DNA of 64,000 nucleotides from Streptomyces omiyaensis (lineage in GTDB: Bacteria; Actinomycetota; Actinomycetes; Streptomycetales; Streptomycetaceae): positions 151,032 through 215,031 of the forward strand of contig NZ_BMVV01000014.1 in NCBI RefSeq assembly GCF_014650895.1. The letters are read 5' to 3'. Below, in pieces: positions 33,896-42,246 of the stretch. Below the pieces are notes generated by a model, which ran no database searches, was not told the DNA's origin, and saw only the letters and a list, made by a program, of their open reading frames with translations. The position numbers were made by a program, and so were the translations under genes. Positions within the stretch are counted from its first letter, which is position 1, and every line of letters begins with the position of its first letter.

Positions 33896-35298
33896 GCACA
33901 CGCTCCCGGGTCGAGTGGACGGTCGTCGAAGAGACGGTCGTTGAAGGGACGGTTGTCGAAGGGACGGTCGTCGAGGGGACGAACGAGTGGACGGTCATGG
34001 GGGAGGCCGAGCGGGCGTTCGCGCCGGCCGACGGAGGGGCGGTCCGGCGGGCTCTCGCGCGGACGGTCCGGGGGGCGGTCGTGGGACCGCCGATGACGGG
34101 GGAGGAGGGGAGAGCCGAGCGGCTGGCGGGCGAGCTGGGACAGGCGCAGGAGCGCGGCGTCGTCCCCGAAGCCGCCCGCCTTGACGAGGACGGGAAGGGG
34201 GAGGGGGCCGAGCAGGGTTCCGCGGGCGACGCCGGGCTCGGGTTCGTCGGCCAGCCGGATCCCGGTGGCGCCGAGGGCCCGGAAGGCGGTCGAGGCGGTC
34301 TCGCCCCCGGTGAGCACGAGCGCGTCGACGGCCCGGCCCCCGGCCAGCGCCCGGACGGCCGCCGCGACGGACCCGGCGAGCACCCCGGCGGCGGACGGCG
34401 CGTGGCGTTCGTCGGGCGTGTGGAGGGCGAGGACGGGCGCGGGCGAGCCGCGCAGCGCCGCCACCGCCCGCTCCGCCGCGCCCCGGTCGCCGTCGACGAC
34501 GGCCGCCCGGACGTCGGCCCGCCTGCGGAGCACCGCCAGCTGCCGCCGGGACACCGGGTGGGCGCTGCCGACGACCACCAGCGGACGCAGGGCCGGCTCG
34601 GGCACCCCGGGGGCGCCGTCCTCCTCCCGTACGCACCTCCGGGCGAGGGCGGCCGCCAGCCCGGGGGAGCCGACCCACAACACGTCGGCGAGCCGTGGCA
34701 CCGCCGCCACCAGGCGGTCGAGATCGCCGTCCGTCCTGGCGGACCAGACGACGAGGCGGCCGTCGTCGACGAGGCCGGGCAGCCCGGCCACCTCGTCCGG
34801 TCCCGCCGGTACGGCCTCCGGGAACAGCTCCGTCAGGTCCGAGCACCGCACGGGATGCACCGGGTCGCGGGCGAAGTCGCTCGCGTGGACGGGCACCCCG
34901 TGCACGGACTGCACCCCCTCGACCGTCACCCTGCCCTCCGCGGGGAAGGCCGGGGCGACGACGACCGCCCGCCTCCGCGACCCCGCCCACGCGGCACGGA
35001 CCTCCGCGGCGACATGGCCCCGCAGGGTGGAGTCGACGGTCTTGAGGAGGAGCCCGACACCGGCGAACAGGCGCGCCGCACGCTCCGTACGCGCCGCGGC
35101 GGCCTCCTCGTCCCGCATGCGGCTCCCGAGATCGACCGCCGTCACGCCCGTGGCGCGCTCCGGCGGCGCCTCCGGCACGCCGAACAGGATCCGCGCCTCG
35201 TGACCCGCCCTGCGGAACGGCGCGGCACCGTCCCCGGCGCTCGTGAGGTCGTCCGCCAGAACGGCGATGTCCGGCCGCACTCCGGTGCGGAACGTCAT
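33892..35298 (-). CDS. Four-carbon acid sugar kinase (DUF1537/OtnK-DtnK family)
   Basis: The 468-residue kinase begins with DIAVLADDLTSAGDGAAPFRRAG, the DDLTGA-type N-terminal motif, followed by GLLLKTVDSTLRGHVAAEV and VVVAPAFPAEGRVT (sugar-acid domain), then VDALVLTGGETASTAFRALGA with the nucleotide-binding GGE of the second domain. It phosphorylates D-threonate or D-erythronate at C4 using ATP, as the first step before PdxA2. After residue ~405 there is a long Arg/Asp/Pro-rich tail (DRPFDNRPFNDRLFDDRPLD) created by 15-bp DNA repeats, which is foreign to the family. The gene overlaps PdxA2 by 4 bp and is divergent from LysR. Confidence 0.9.
   Translation of the reverse strand: MTFRTGVRPDIAVLADDLTSAGDGAAPFRRAGHEARILFGVPEAPPERATGVTAVDLGSRMRDEEAAAARTERAARLFAGVGLLLKTVDSTLRGHVAAEVRAAWAGSRRRAVVVAPAFPAEGRVTVEGVQSVHGVPVHASDFARDPVHPVRCSDLTELFPEAVPAGPDEVAGLPGLVDDGRLVVWSARTDGDLDRLVAAVPRLADVLWVGSPGLAAALARRCVREEDGAPGVPEPALRPLVVVGSAHPVSRRQLAVLRRRADVRAAVVDGDRGAAERAVAALRGSPAPVLALHTPDERHAPSAAGVLAGSVAAAVRALAGGRAVDALVLTGGETASTAFRALGATGIRLADEPEPGVARGTLLGPLPLPVLVKAGGFGDDAALLRLSQLARQPLGSPLLPRHRRSHDRPPDRPRESPPDRPSVGRRERPLGLPHDRPLVRPLDDRPFDNRPFNDRLFDDRPLDPGACA
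33917..33976. repeat. Four tandem 15-bp repeats inside the kinase 3-prime end
   Basis: Units of GGACGGTCGTCGAAG with one to two changes each occupy 33917-33931, 33932-33946, 33947-33961 and 33962-33976, with partial units beyond. Because 15 is a multiple of 3, they keep frame and encode repeated Asp-Arg-Pro-Phe-type pentapeptides in the tail of the four-carbon acid sugar kinase. Confidence 0.8.
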
Positions 35299-35349
35299 GC
35301 CCCACCTCTCCCTCGATCGACGTGCCCGGGTCCGGGCCTGCCTCCGTGA

Positions 35350-35439
35350 CCGGACCGATGCCCGGCTCCGGACCGGTGCCCGGCTCCGGACCGACGCCCG
35401 GCTCCGGACCAGTGCCCTGGACCGGGCCGGTGTCCGTGA
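35350..35439. repeat. Five tandem 18-bp repeats in the kinase/LysR intergenic region
   Basis: Copies of CCGGACCGGTGCCCGGCT lie at 35350, 35368, 35386, 35404 and 35422, the last two diverged. They occupy most of the 217-bp divergent intergenic region, upstream of both the kinase and the LysR gene. Copy number is likely to vary between strains, which could shift promoter spacing. Confidence 0.8.
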
Positions 35440-35486
35440 CGGAATCGATGGTGGTTCAGCCGAAAGCCCTGGACAAACGATTCGTT

Positions 35487-35503
35487 CTCACACGACCTGT
35501 GAG
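35487..35503. promoter_or_regulatory. Possible LysR-type operator (CTCAC-N7-GTGAG)
   Basis: CTCACACGACCTGTGAG is a short inverted repeat 13 bp before the LysR start and upstream of the divergent kinase operon. LysR proteins usually bind T-N11-A-type dyads in such positions, so it is a reasonable site; spacing and arm length are only suggestive. Confidence 0.4.
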
Positions 35504-35515
35504 TAGGCTTCACGC

Positions 35516-36436
35516 ATGCGATGGCCGGACCTTCCGCCCCTGAACACCCTGCTCCCCTTCGAGGCGACCGTGCGCCACGCGAGCATGACGGCGGCGGCCC
35601 GCGAACTGCACGTGACGCACGGCGCGGTGAGCCGGCAGATCCAGAATCTGGAGCGCCACCTCGGGACGACGCTGTTCGAGCGCCGTACCCGAGCCCTGCA
35701 CCCGACCCCGGAGGCCCACCGTCTGGCGGCCGCCGTCCGCGAGGCGCTCGACCGCGTCGACGGGGCGACCCGGAGCATCACGCACCGCCCGCCCGCAGGA
35801 CCGCTCACCCTCTCCTGCGAGCCCACGCTCCTGATGCGGTGGCTGATCCCCCGGCTCCCCGACCTGGCCGCGGCCGCTCCGGACGTCACCGTCCACCTCT
35901 CCGCGGGCGGCGGCCCCGTCCCCTTCGAACGGGACGGCATCGACCTCGCGGTCCGCCGCGACGACTTCCCCTTCCCGGAGGACGTGAGCCGCACCCGCCT
36001 GTTCGCGGAGCACATCGGCCCCGTCTGCCGCCCCGACCTCGCGGCCCTCCTCACCGCCGCCGCCGACGTGCCGGACGCGACGCTCCTCCACACCGCGACC
36101 CGCCCGCGGGCCTGGGACGACTGGCGGCGCCTCACCGGCATGCGCGCCGAACCCGCCTCCCAGCAGACCCTGGAGCACTTCTACCTGACCCTCCAGGCCG
36201 CCTCGGCCGGCGTCGGCGTCGCGATCGCCCCGTACGCCGTCGTCCGGGACGACCTGGAACGGGGCCAGCTCGCCGCCCCCTTCGGTTTCGTCCCCGACGG
36301 CACCGGCTACCACCTGCTCACCCGCGGCCCCCTCGCCGGGGACACCCGGACCGCCCGCCTGACGACCTGGCTCCGGACCCGAACGGCCGACCTGGAGACC
36401 GCGCCCGGCCGCCGGGCGGCCGGCGCCTCCGGGTGA
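35516..36436 (+). CDS. LysR-family transcriptional regulator (GcvA-like)
   Basis: The 306-residue protein begins LPPLNTLLPFEATVRHASMTAAARELHVTHGAVSRQIQNLERHLGTTLFERRTR, an unmistakable LysR HTH. The effector domain has LLMRWLIPRLPDLAAAAPDVTVHLS and SAGVGVAIAPYAVVRDDLERGQL, with the arrangement of GcvA/AmpR-type members. It ends with an Arg/Ala tail. It is divergent from the kinase-PdxA2-TIM-barrel operon across repeats and a short palindrome, so it probably senses the sugar acid or a catabolite and activates that operon. Confidence 0.92.
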   Translation: MRWPDLPPLNTLLPFEATVRHASMTAAARELHVTHGAVSRQIQNLERHLGTTLFERRTRALHPTPEAHRLAAAVREALDRVDGATRSITHRPPAGPLTLSCEPTLLMRWLIPRLPDLAAAAPDVTVHLSAGGGPVPFERDGIDLAVRRDDFPFPEDVSRTRLFAEHIGPVCRPDLAALLTAAADVPDATLLHTATRPRAWDDWRRLTGMRAEPASQQTLEHFYLTLQAASAGVGVAIAPYAVVRDDLERGQLAAPFGFVPDGTGYHLLTRGPLAGDTRTARLTTWLRTRTADLETAPGRRAAGASG

Positions 36437-36517
36437 CGGCGGGCGTTCAGGGGAGGAGCCCGGCCGCAAGGGACCGAGCCCGGTGGGAGCGGCCTCCGTC
36501 GCGTCCCGGCGCGGACG

Positions 36518-36566
36518 CGGGCGCGGAGCCGCCGGGTCTCTTCCGGTGGTGGCGGCTCCGCGCCCG
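36518..36566. terminator. 16-bp bidirectional hairpin between convergent genes
   Basis: CGGGCGCGGAGCCGCC (36518-36533) and its exact inverse complement (36551-36566) are separated by a 17-nt loop. It lies between the stops of the convergent LysR gene (36436) and SWIM gene (36581) and can terminate both. Confidence 0.7.
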
Positions 36567-36580
36567 GCGGGGCGGGGCGT

Positions 36581-38497
36581 TCAGGACCAGGAGGCCGTCA
36601 CCAGGGAGCGTTCGGCGGCGTCCAGGTGGAGCGCCGACGCCAGCCACGCGCGGGCGTACGCGTCGGAGGAGGCGTCCTTCAGCCGGCCGAAGGAGTCACG
36701 GGGCCTGCGGTCCGCCTCGGCGGCGAGGTGCTCCGCGAGCTCGGCGGCCCCGGTGAGGCCCGCCCGGCGCAGCGGCACCGCGAGTGCCGCCCGGTCCGCC
36801 CCCCGCGCCGCCTCCGCCACCGCGCGACGGCCGCCCGCGACACCGGACTCCAGCAGCCGCCGGACCCGCCACAGCGGGGCGTCGGCCAGCGGGTCCGGAC
36901 CGGCCGTCACCGGGACGCCGGCGGACGACCGCTCCGGGCGCGGGAAGTGGTCTCCCTGGAGCCGGTCGTAGCCCAGGTCCGCGCGGCCCCGCCACTCCTC
37001 CGGGAGCCGCAGCGAGTGCGACGCGCCGGGGACCGGACCCACCGCCAGGGGGCGGAGCGTCGCCGCGCGGTCCGGATCGGGACGGCCCAGGACCCGCAGG
37101 GCGAGTCCGGGGAAGCCGCCGATCCGGCGCAGGTTGGCGGCGTGCGGCAGCTCCGGGTGGGGATGCGCCATACGCAGCCGGATCACCGGCCCGCCGTCCA
37201 GGACCCGGGCCACCAGGTGGTCGTCGGCGGCGCCGAGGACCTCCACGTCGCACCCGAGCAGCACCGTCCCCGCGTCGCCCCGCCCCTCCGCGGCCGCGTC
37301 GAGCGCGGCCGTCACCGCCTCCCGTACCGGCCGGGCGAAGAGCGCGGCGACCGGTTCCTGCGACCACTCCGCACCCCGCACCGGAGTGGCCCGCACGCTC
37401 CGGCCCGCACCGAGCCGCCCGTCGGCCGAGACGGTCGCCCCCGCGATCAGCAGGCCCCCGCGCGCCAGCCCGGCGTGGTCGAGCACGCCGCCGCCGAGCG
37501 CGACCGACGCCGTGCCCGCCCCCTTGGCCCGCGACACGCCGCCCGGCCGCACGTCGGAGACGGTGTGGAACGCCCCGTCGGGACCGAGCAGATGGGTCGT
37601 CACCCCGCCGTACCCGGTCGCGGAGAGCACCGGCTCCCGGCACAGTCCGAGCACGCGGAGGCTGCCGCCCTGCCCGTAGGCGCGCCGCACCGACCCCACC
37701 GCCTCCGGCCCCGCCGTGCCCGACGCGAGCACGGCGGCCCCCGCGAGCAGCTCCCGGAAGGCGGCCGTCAGGTCGGAGAGCCGCTGCCCCCGGTCCTGCT
37801 CGCGCGCGGTGCGCAGTCCCCGTACGACTCTGAGCGCGGCGGCCTCCGCGCGGGGGAGCCCGGCGAGCCGCGCCGTGTGCGCGGCGCGCAGCAACTCGGC
37901 CTGGACGACCGTCCCGCCGGCGGTGACGCCCGCGGCCAGCGCCTCGGCCGCGGCCCCCCACAGGGCCGTCGCCGCGTCGGTCTGGGCGGAGGTGAGGGAG
38001 GGCGTGAGCGCGGGCGTGAGGCCGTCGGCCGGTCCGGAGTCCGGCCGGGCGCGGGGCGGAACCCGCGGTCCCCGTTCCCGGTCCGGTTCGCCTTCCGGCC
38101 CCGGCCGGCGTCCCGGCCCTGCCGGGTCGGGGGCGTCGGTCCCGGCCGACGGCTCGGGGTGCCCGCCCTCCGGCCCGGGCCCGTCCGGGGCCGGCGCGTC
38201 CCCGTCCGCCAGGGGCGCCGCGCCGAGGACGGCCGCGCGGTGCAGGCAGCGAGGCGCCAGGAGGCAGCTGCAGAGCGCCTGGCCGGGTGCGGTCACCGCC
38301 CCCGACGGGCCCGGGCGCAGGGTGACCAGGGTGTCCTCGCCGAAGCGCACCTCCACCGTGCCGTCCGGTCCCGCCACGGCGCGCCCGGCGCACTCCGCGA
38401 CGGCCGCGTCGAGCTTCTTGCGCAGCCGGGCGGTCAGCTGCTCGACGGCCTCGGCGAGGACCTCGGGGGCGACGGGCGGCAGGAGTTCGGTGCTCAA
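36581..38497 (-). CDS. SWIM zinc-finger family protein
   Basis: The 638-residue protein starts at TTG 38497, overlapping the stop of the DUF5682-VWA gene (TTGA). Its N-terminal 100 residues include helix VLAEAVEQLTARLRKKLDAAVAECAGR, strand VRFGEDTLVTLRPG and the zinc motif ALCSCLLAPRCLHRAAVLG (CxC-x5-CxH), which is a SWIM domain. A Pro/Gly-rich linker (about residues 125-215) and a long C-terminal region of unknown fold follow. SWIM domains bind DNA or proteins. It is the last gene of the MoxR-VWA transcription unit and likely the DNA- or substrate-recognition part. Confidence 0.8.
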   Translation of the reverse strand: MSTELLPPVAPEVLAEAVEQLTARLRKKLDAAVAECAGRAVAGPDGTVEVRFGEDTLVTLRPGPSGAVTAPGQALCSCLLAPRCLHRAAVLGAAPLADGDAPAPDGPGPEGGHPEPSAGTDAPDPAGPGRRPGPEGEPDRERGPRVPPRARPDSGPADGLTPALTPSLTSAQTDAATALWGAAAEALAAGVTAGGTVVQAELLRAAHTARLAGLPRAEAAALRVVRGLRTAREQDRGQRLSDLTAAFRELLAGAAVLASGTAGPEAVGSVRRAYGQGGSLRVLGLCREPVLSATGYGGVTTHLLGPDGAFHTVSDVRPGGVSRAKGAGTASVALGGGVLDHAGLARGGLLIAGATVSADGRLGAGRSVRATPVRGAEWSQEPVAALFARPVREAVTAALDAAAEGRGDAGTVLLGCDVEVLGAADDHLVARVLDGGPVIRLRMAHPHPELPHAANLRRIGGFPGLALRVLGRPDPDRAATLRPLAVGPVPGASHSLRLPEEWRGRADLGYDRLQGDHFPRPERSSAGVPVTAGPDPLADAPLWRVRRLLESGVAGGRRAVAEAARGADRAALAVPLRRAGLTGAAELAEHLAAEADRRPRDSFGRLKDASSDAYARAWLASALHLDAAERSLVTASWS

Positions 38498-41400
38498 CGG
38501 GCTTCTCCACGGAGGCGGTCGCCGACCCAGCGGGCGAGGGCGAGCGGGCTGAGGGCGGCCACCGGCATCCCGGCGGCGACGAGTCGGCGCGCCACCGGCA
38601 CCGAGTAGCGGGGCGCTCCCGCGTCGTCGAGGGCGGCGCATCCCAGCAGGTGCACCCCGGAGGACGCCAGCGACCGGACCTCACCGAGGAGTCCGGAGAG
38701 CGGCGCGCCCTCCTCGAAGTCGCTGACCACGACGACGAGGGTGCGGCTGGGCACGGTGACGAGCGTCCGGGCGTGGGCGAGGCCGGCGGCGATGTGGGTG
38801 CCGCCTCCGACGCGCACCTCCAGGAGGAGGGAGAGCGGATCCTCGACGCGGTCGGTGAGGTCCACCACCTGCGTGGAGAAGGCCAGGAAGTGGGTGGAGA
38901 GCGTCGGTACGCCGCCGAGCACCGCCGCCGTCAGGGCGGACCAGACGACGGACGCCTCCATCGAACCGGAGACGTCGACCACGAGGATCAGCCGCCAGTC
39001 CGCCTCCTTGCCCGCGCGGGTGCCGAAGACCGGCCGCTCCGGGACGACGACCACCCGTCCGTCGTCGAGCCGCCGGGTGTGCGCCAGATTGGCCCGCAGG
39101 GTACGGGCGAGGTCGAGGCGGCCGCCGGGGCGCCGGGTGGGCCGGGGCGACGACAGCCCGGACAACGCGGGGCGCACCTTGGTCGCCAGCTCCTTCGACA
39201 ACTCGTCGACGAGCCGCTTCACCAGCGGGCGCAGGCGCGCGAGCCGGGCCTCGGGCATGCCGCCGGCCAGCGACAGGACCGACGACAGCAGCTCCACCGA
39301 CGGACGGACGGTGGCCGGGTCCAGCTGTGTCAGCACGTCGGTGCGGCCCGCCTCGGCGGCGTCCGCGAGGACCTCCTCGCGGACTCCGGTCCCGAACAGG
39401 GCCTCCAGCTCGTCCGCCCACTCGCGGGCGGTCGGGAACGAGGCCTCCTGCCCGCCCGGTCCGCCCCGCCCCATCGCCCCGCCGTCGAGCCCGTCGGAAC
39501 CCTCGCCGCGGCCGTGGCCGTACAGCTCGTCCAGCGCGTGGGCGTAGCGAAGGGCCCGGCCGTCCAGCCGGTCCTTGTGCCGGCCGAGGAGCAGTCGCCA
39601 CCGGTCGGTGGCCCCGATCCTCTGCTCCGGCGCCGAGGACGGGGACGGGGCGGGTGGCGGGGGCGTGACCGGGTGCAGGGACGGGGCGTCCGGAGCACCG
39701 GTGGCGGTCGGCGCGGTGGTTCCGGTGTCCGTCGGGACGGGGGAGGCGCCGTCCGCCGACGGCGCGGGAGGAGCCTCGCCGTCCGCCGGTACGCAGGGGG
39801 GCCCGCCGTCCGCCGGTACGCGGGGAGCCGCGTCGGTCGGTACGGGGGCGGGCTCCGCTCCGGGGAGCGCGAGCGCCTTCAGGGCCGCCAGGCCCGCCGC
39901 GTCCGCCGCCGCCCACAGGGCGAGGAGCTCGGGCGGGGCGTCCAGGGCGAGGTCGAGGCGGTCGCCGAGCCGCTCGCCGACCGCGTGGAGCAGGCGGTCG
40001 CGCGCGGCTGGCGACAGCGTGTCGAAGCCGCCCCTCAGGGCCGGCAGGCGGTCCAGGAAGTCCTGGTCGGTCAGCGTGTCGATCCGTTCCAGGAGCGGCG
40101 CCAGGGCGTCCGGGGACACCTGGAGCAACGGCCCGGCGGCGGTGAGCAGACCGGCCATCCGCTTCGCGAGCGCGCGGCGCGCCTCGGGGCCCGTCGCGCC
40201 GTCGATCCATCCCGCCGCCCGCTCGCCGAGACCGGCGGCCGGGTCGAGGTCCAGCAGGACGCGGACCGCGAGGGCCGCGCCCTGGACGAGGGGGGCACCG
40301 TCCGAGGCGAGTCCGGCCAGCGCCCGGTCCATCCGGAGACCCAGCTGCCGCGCGGCCGTCCGCTCGGCGAGCGCGACGAGGGCCGCCGCGTCCGCGGGGG
40401 TGTCGCTGCCCGCGAGACCGGGCAGCGCGCGCACGGCCGCCTCCAGGAGTTCGCCGGCCAGCGCGGCCGCCGCGTCGCGCGCCTCCGGGGTGGTGCCCGG
40501 GTGGTGCCCGCGACGGAGGCCCTCCAGCAGGTCCAGGGCGTCGAGGAGTCCGGGCAGGCCGGCGGTCTCGGGGAGGACCGCCGACGCCTCCCGCAGCCGG
40601 TCCCCGACCAGCTCGGGCAGGTCGCAGCGGGCGGCGGCGGCGAGTCCGGCGAGGACCTGTTCCGGGGTCGGACCGCCGTCCGCCGCCTCGCGCCGCGCGG
40701 TCTCGGCCAGCGTCCCCGCCGCCGCCTGCGCGGCCGTCACGCCGCGGACCCCGGCCAGGTCGAGCCGCGCGGGCACCGAAGGCGTCCACGTCAGACGCCA
40801 CTTGGTGCCCAGCGCCGTACCGTCCCCGGTCGACGCGACGGCGACCGGCTCCCCGTACGAGGCGCCGATGACCAGCAGCCGCTGGAGCAGCACCTCGCGG
40901 CGTCCGTCGAGGCGCGACCGCAGCGGGTCGAGCCGCACCTCGCGCGGCGCGGGCTCGTCGGGGCGGGGCAGCTTGAGCTCCGCCAGCTCCTCCTCGACGG
41001 AGGGGCCGAGGCCCGACCGGGGCGCGTGCGGGGTGAGCCGGCCCCGTACCGTACCGACGAACACGGCCTCCAGGGCGCGGGCCAGGGCCCGGCCCCGGCC
41101 GAGGGGCTCGCCCTGCCCGAGCACCGTGGTGACCGCCTCCAGCAGCTCGCTGCGGCCGGGAGCGGGCAGTCCGCGCAGCGCGGCCAGGTCGCAGGCGAGC
41201 CGCAGCGCCTCGGTGGCCTCGCCCGTCCCCGCGGTGTGCCCGGCGCGCCGCAGCTCCCGGCACAGCGCCGTCAGCGCCGCGGCGGCGGCCTCCCGCAGCC
41301 GCTCCGGGGAGCCGCCCGCCTCGAACACGGACTGCTGCCAGCGCGGGTCCCGGATGCCCGCCGGGTAGCCCGAGCGGGAGTCCAGCAGGTCGAAGGAGTA

Positions 41401-42246
41401 CGGGACGAAGGAGGTGACGGCCCCTCCGGTCGGCGCGTCCTCCACGAGCGGCGCGTCCCCCGCGGGGGACGCGCCCGCTCCGAGGGCCGTGTCCCCGCCG
41501 TCGCCCCGGGCGGCTCCGTCCTTCTCCGTGTCGTCCCTCTCCGCACCGCCGTTCTCCGTGCCGTCCGACGGCGTCATCAGCGCGGGGGCGTGGAAGGCGC
41601 CGATCACGGCGGCGACGCGTCGGCCGTCCGCCCCGGCGCGGGCGATGACCCGGCGCATCCGGGCCTCGCGCGCCAGGTCGGTGGCGGGCACCACGGCGTC
41701 GGCGCGCAGGGCCCAGCCGACGCCGAGCGCCGCCCGGCGCACCGCCTCGGGCGCGCACCCGGGGGCGAGCACCTCGACGGCGCGGTCCCACAGGTCGTCG
41801 CCGTCCCGGCCGGTGCCGGCGGCGGTCAGCGCGTCCGCGAAGAGGCGCCGTCCGGGCGCGGCGGGCCCGGTGGGGTCCGTCTCCGCGGACCAGCCGGGGT
41901 CGCCGAGGGGCAGGTCGCAGCAGACGACCTCCGCGCCCCTGGCCCTGGCCCACCGCACCGCCGCGAGCTCCGGCGAGAAGTCCGCGAACGGGTAGAACGA
42001 CAGGCGTCCGCCCTCGCCCGTCCCGGCGAGCGCCACCGGCGCGACCGTCTCGGGGTCGGCGAGGTGCTCCAGCCACGGCCGGAAGTCCGCGGGCAGCTCC
42101 ACGCAGACCACCTCGGGGTCCGCCGCGTCCAGGAGGGCGGGCACCACGGCGGCGAGCGCCGGGCTGTGGTGGCGCACGCCCAGCAGGTACGGGGTGCGCG
42201 ACGCGGCCAGCGCGTCGACGGCCGTCCTGGGGTCGGGGATGGTCAA
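38494..42246 (-). CDS. DUF5682-VWA fusion protein
   Basis: A single 1,250-residue frame begins at TTG 42246 (TTGA overlap with the MoxR stop). The first ~800 residues match DUF5682: TPYLLGVRHHSPALAAVVPALLDAADPEVVCVELPADFRPWLEHLAD at the start, VAAVIGAFHAPAL, VTSFVPYSFDLLDSRSGYPAGIRDPRWQQ, and a helical repeat-like region. A Pro/Ala-rich linker (about 820-900) leads to a VWA domain with a MIDAS site: LVVDVSGSMEAS (DxSxS), GGGTHIAAGLA (Thr) and VVVSDFEEG (Asp). VWA proteins pair with MoxR ATPases to load metal or remodel protein complexes. I recall DUF5682 and VWA as separate genes in related clusters, but here no stop separates them. Confidence 0.8.
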   Translation of the reverse strand: MTIPDPRTAVDALAASRTPYLLGVRHHSPALAAVVPALLDAADPEVVCVELPADFRPWLEHLADPETVAPVALAGTGEGGRLSFYPFADFSPELAAVRWARARGAEVVCCDLPLGDPGWSAETDPTGPAAPGRRLFADALTAAGTGRDGDDLWDRAVEVLAPGCAPEAVRRAALGVGWALRADAVVPATDLAREARMRRVIARAGADGRRVAAVIGAFHAPALMTPSDGTENGGAERDDTEKDGAARGDGGDTALGAGASPAGDAPLVEDAPTGGAVTSFVPYSFDLLDSRSGYPAGIRDPRWQQSVFEAGGSPERLREAAAAALTALCRELRRAGHTAGTGEATEALRLACDLAALRGLPAPGRSELLEAVTTVLGQGEPLGRGRALARALEAVFVGTVRGRLTPHAPRSGLGPSVEEELAELKLPRPDEPAPREVRLDPLRSRLDGRREVLLQRLLVIGASYGEPVAVASTGDGTALGTKWRLTWTPSVPARLDLAGVRGVTAAQAAAGTLAETARREAADGGPTPEQVLAGLAAAARCDLPELVGDRLREASAVLPETAGLPGLLDALDLLEGLRRGHHPGTTPEARDAAAALAGELLEAAVRALPGLAGSDTPADAAALVALAERTAARQLGLRMDRALAGLASDGAPLVQGAALAVRVLLDLDPAAGLGERAAGWIDGATGPEARRALAKRMAGLLTAAGPLLQVSPDALAPLLERIDTLTDQDFLDRLPALRGGFDTLSPAARDRLLHAVGERLGDRLDLALDAPPELLALWAAADAAGLAALKALALPGAEPAPVPTDAAPRVPADGGPPCVPADGEAPPAPSADGASPVPTDTGTTAPTATGAPDAPSLHPVTPPPPAPSPSSAPEQRIGATDRWRLLLGRHKDRLDGRALRYAHALDELYGHGRGEGSDGLDGGAMGRGGPGGQEASFPTAREWADELEALFGTGVREEVLADAAEAGRTDVLTQLDPATVRPSVELLSSVLSLAGGMPEARLARLRPLVKRLVDELSKELATKVRPALSGLSSPRPTRRPGGRLDLARTLRANLAHTRRLDDGRVVVVPERPVFGTRAGKEADWRLILVVDVSGSMEASVVWSALTAAVLGGVPTLSTHFLAFSTQVVDLTDRVEDPLSLLLEVRVGGGTHIAAGLAHARTLVTVPSRTLVVVVSDFEEGAPLSGLLGEVRSLASSGVHLLGCAALDDAGAPRYSVPVARRLVAAGMPVAALSPLALARWVGDRLRGEAR

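Noticed and set aside
33917..35439. Regularly spaced repeats that might suggest a CRISPR array
   Set aside because: Units are directly tandem (15 and 18 bp) without unique spacers, so they are minisatellite-type repeats.
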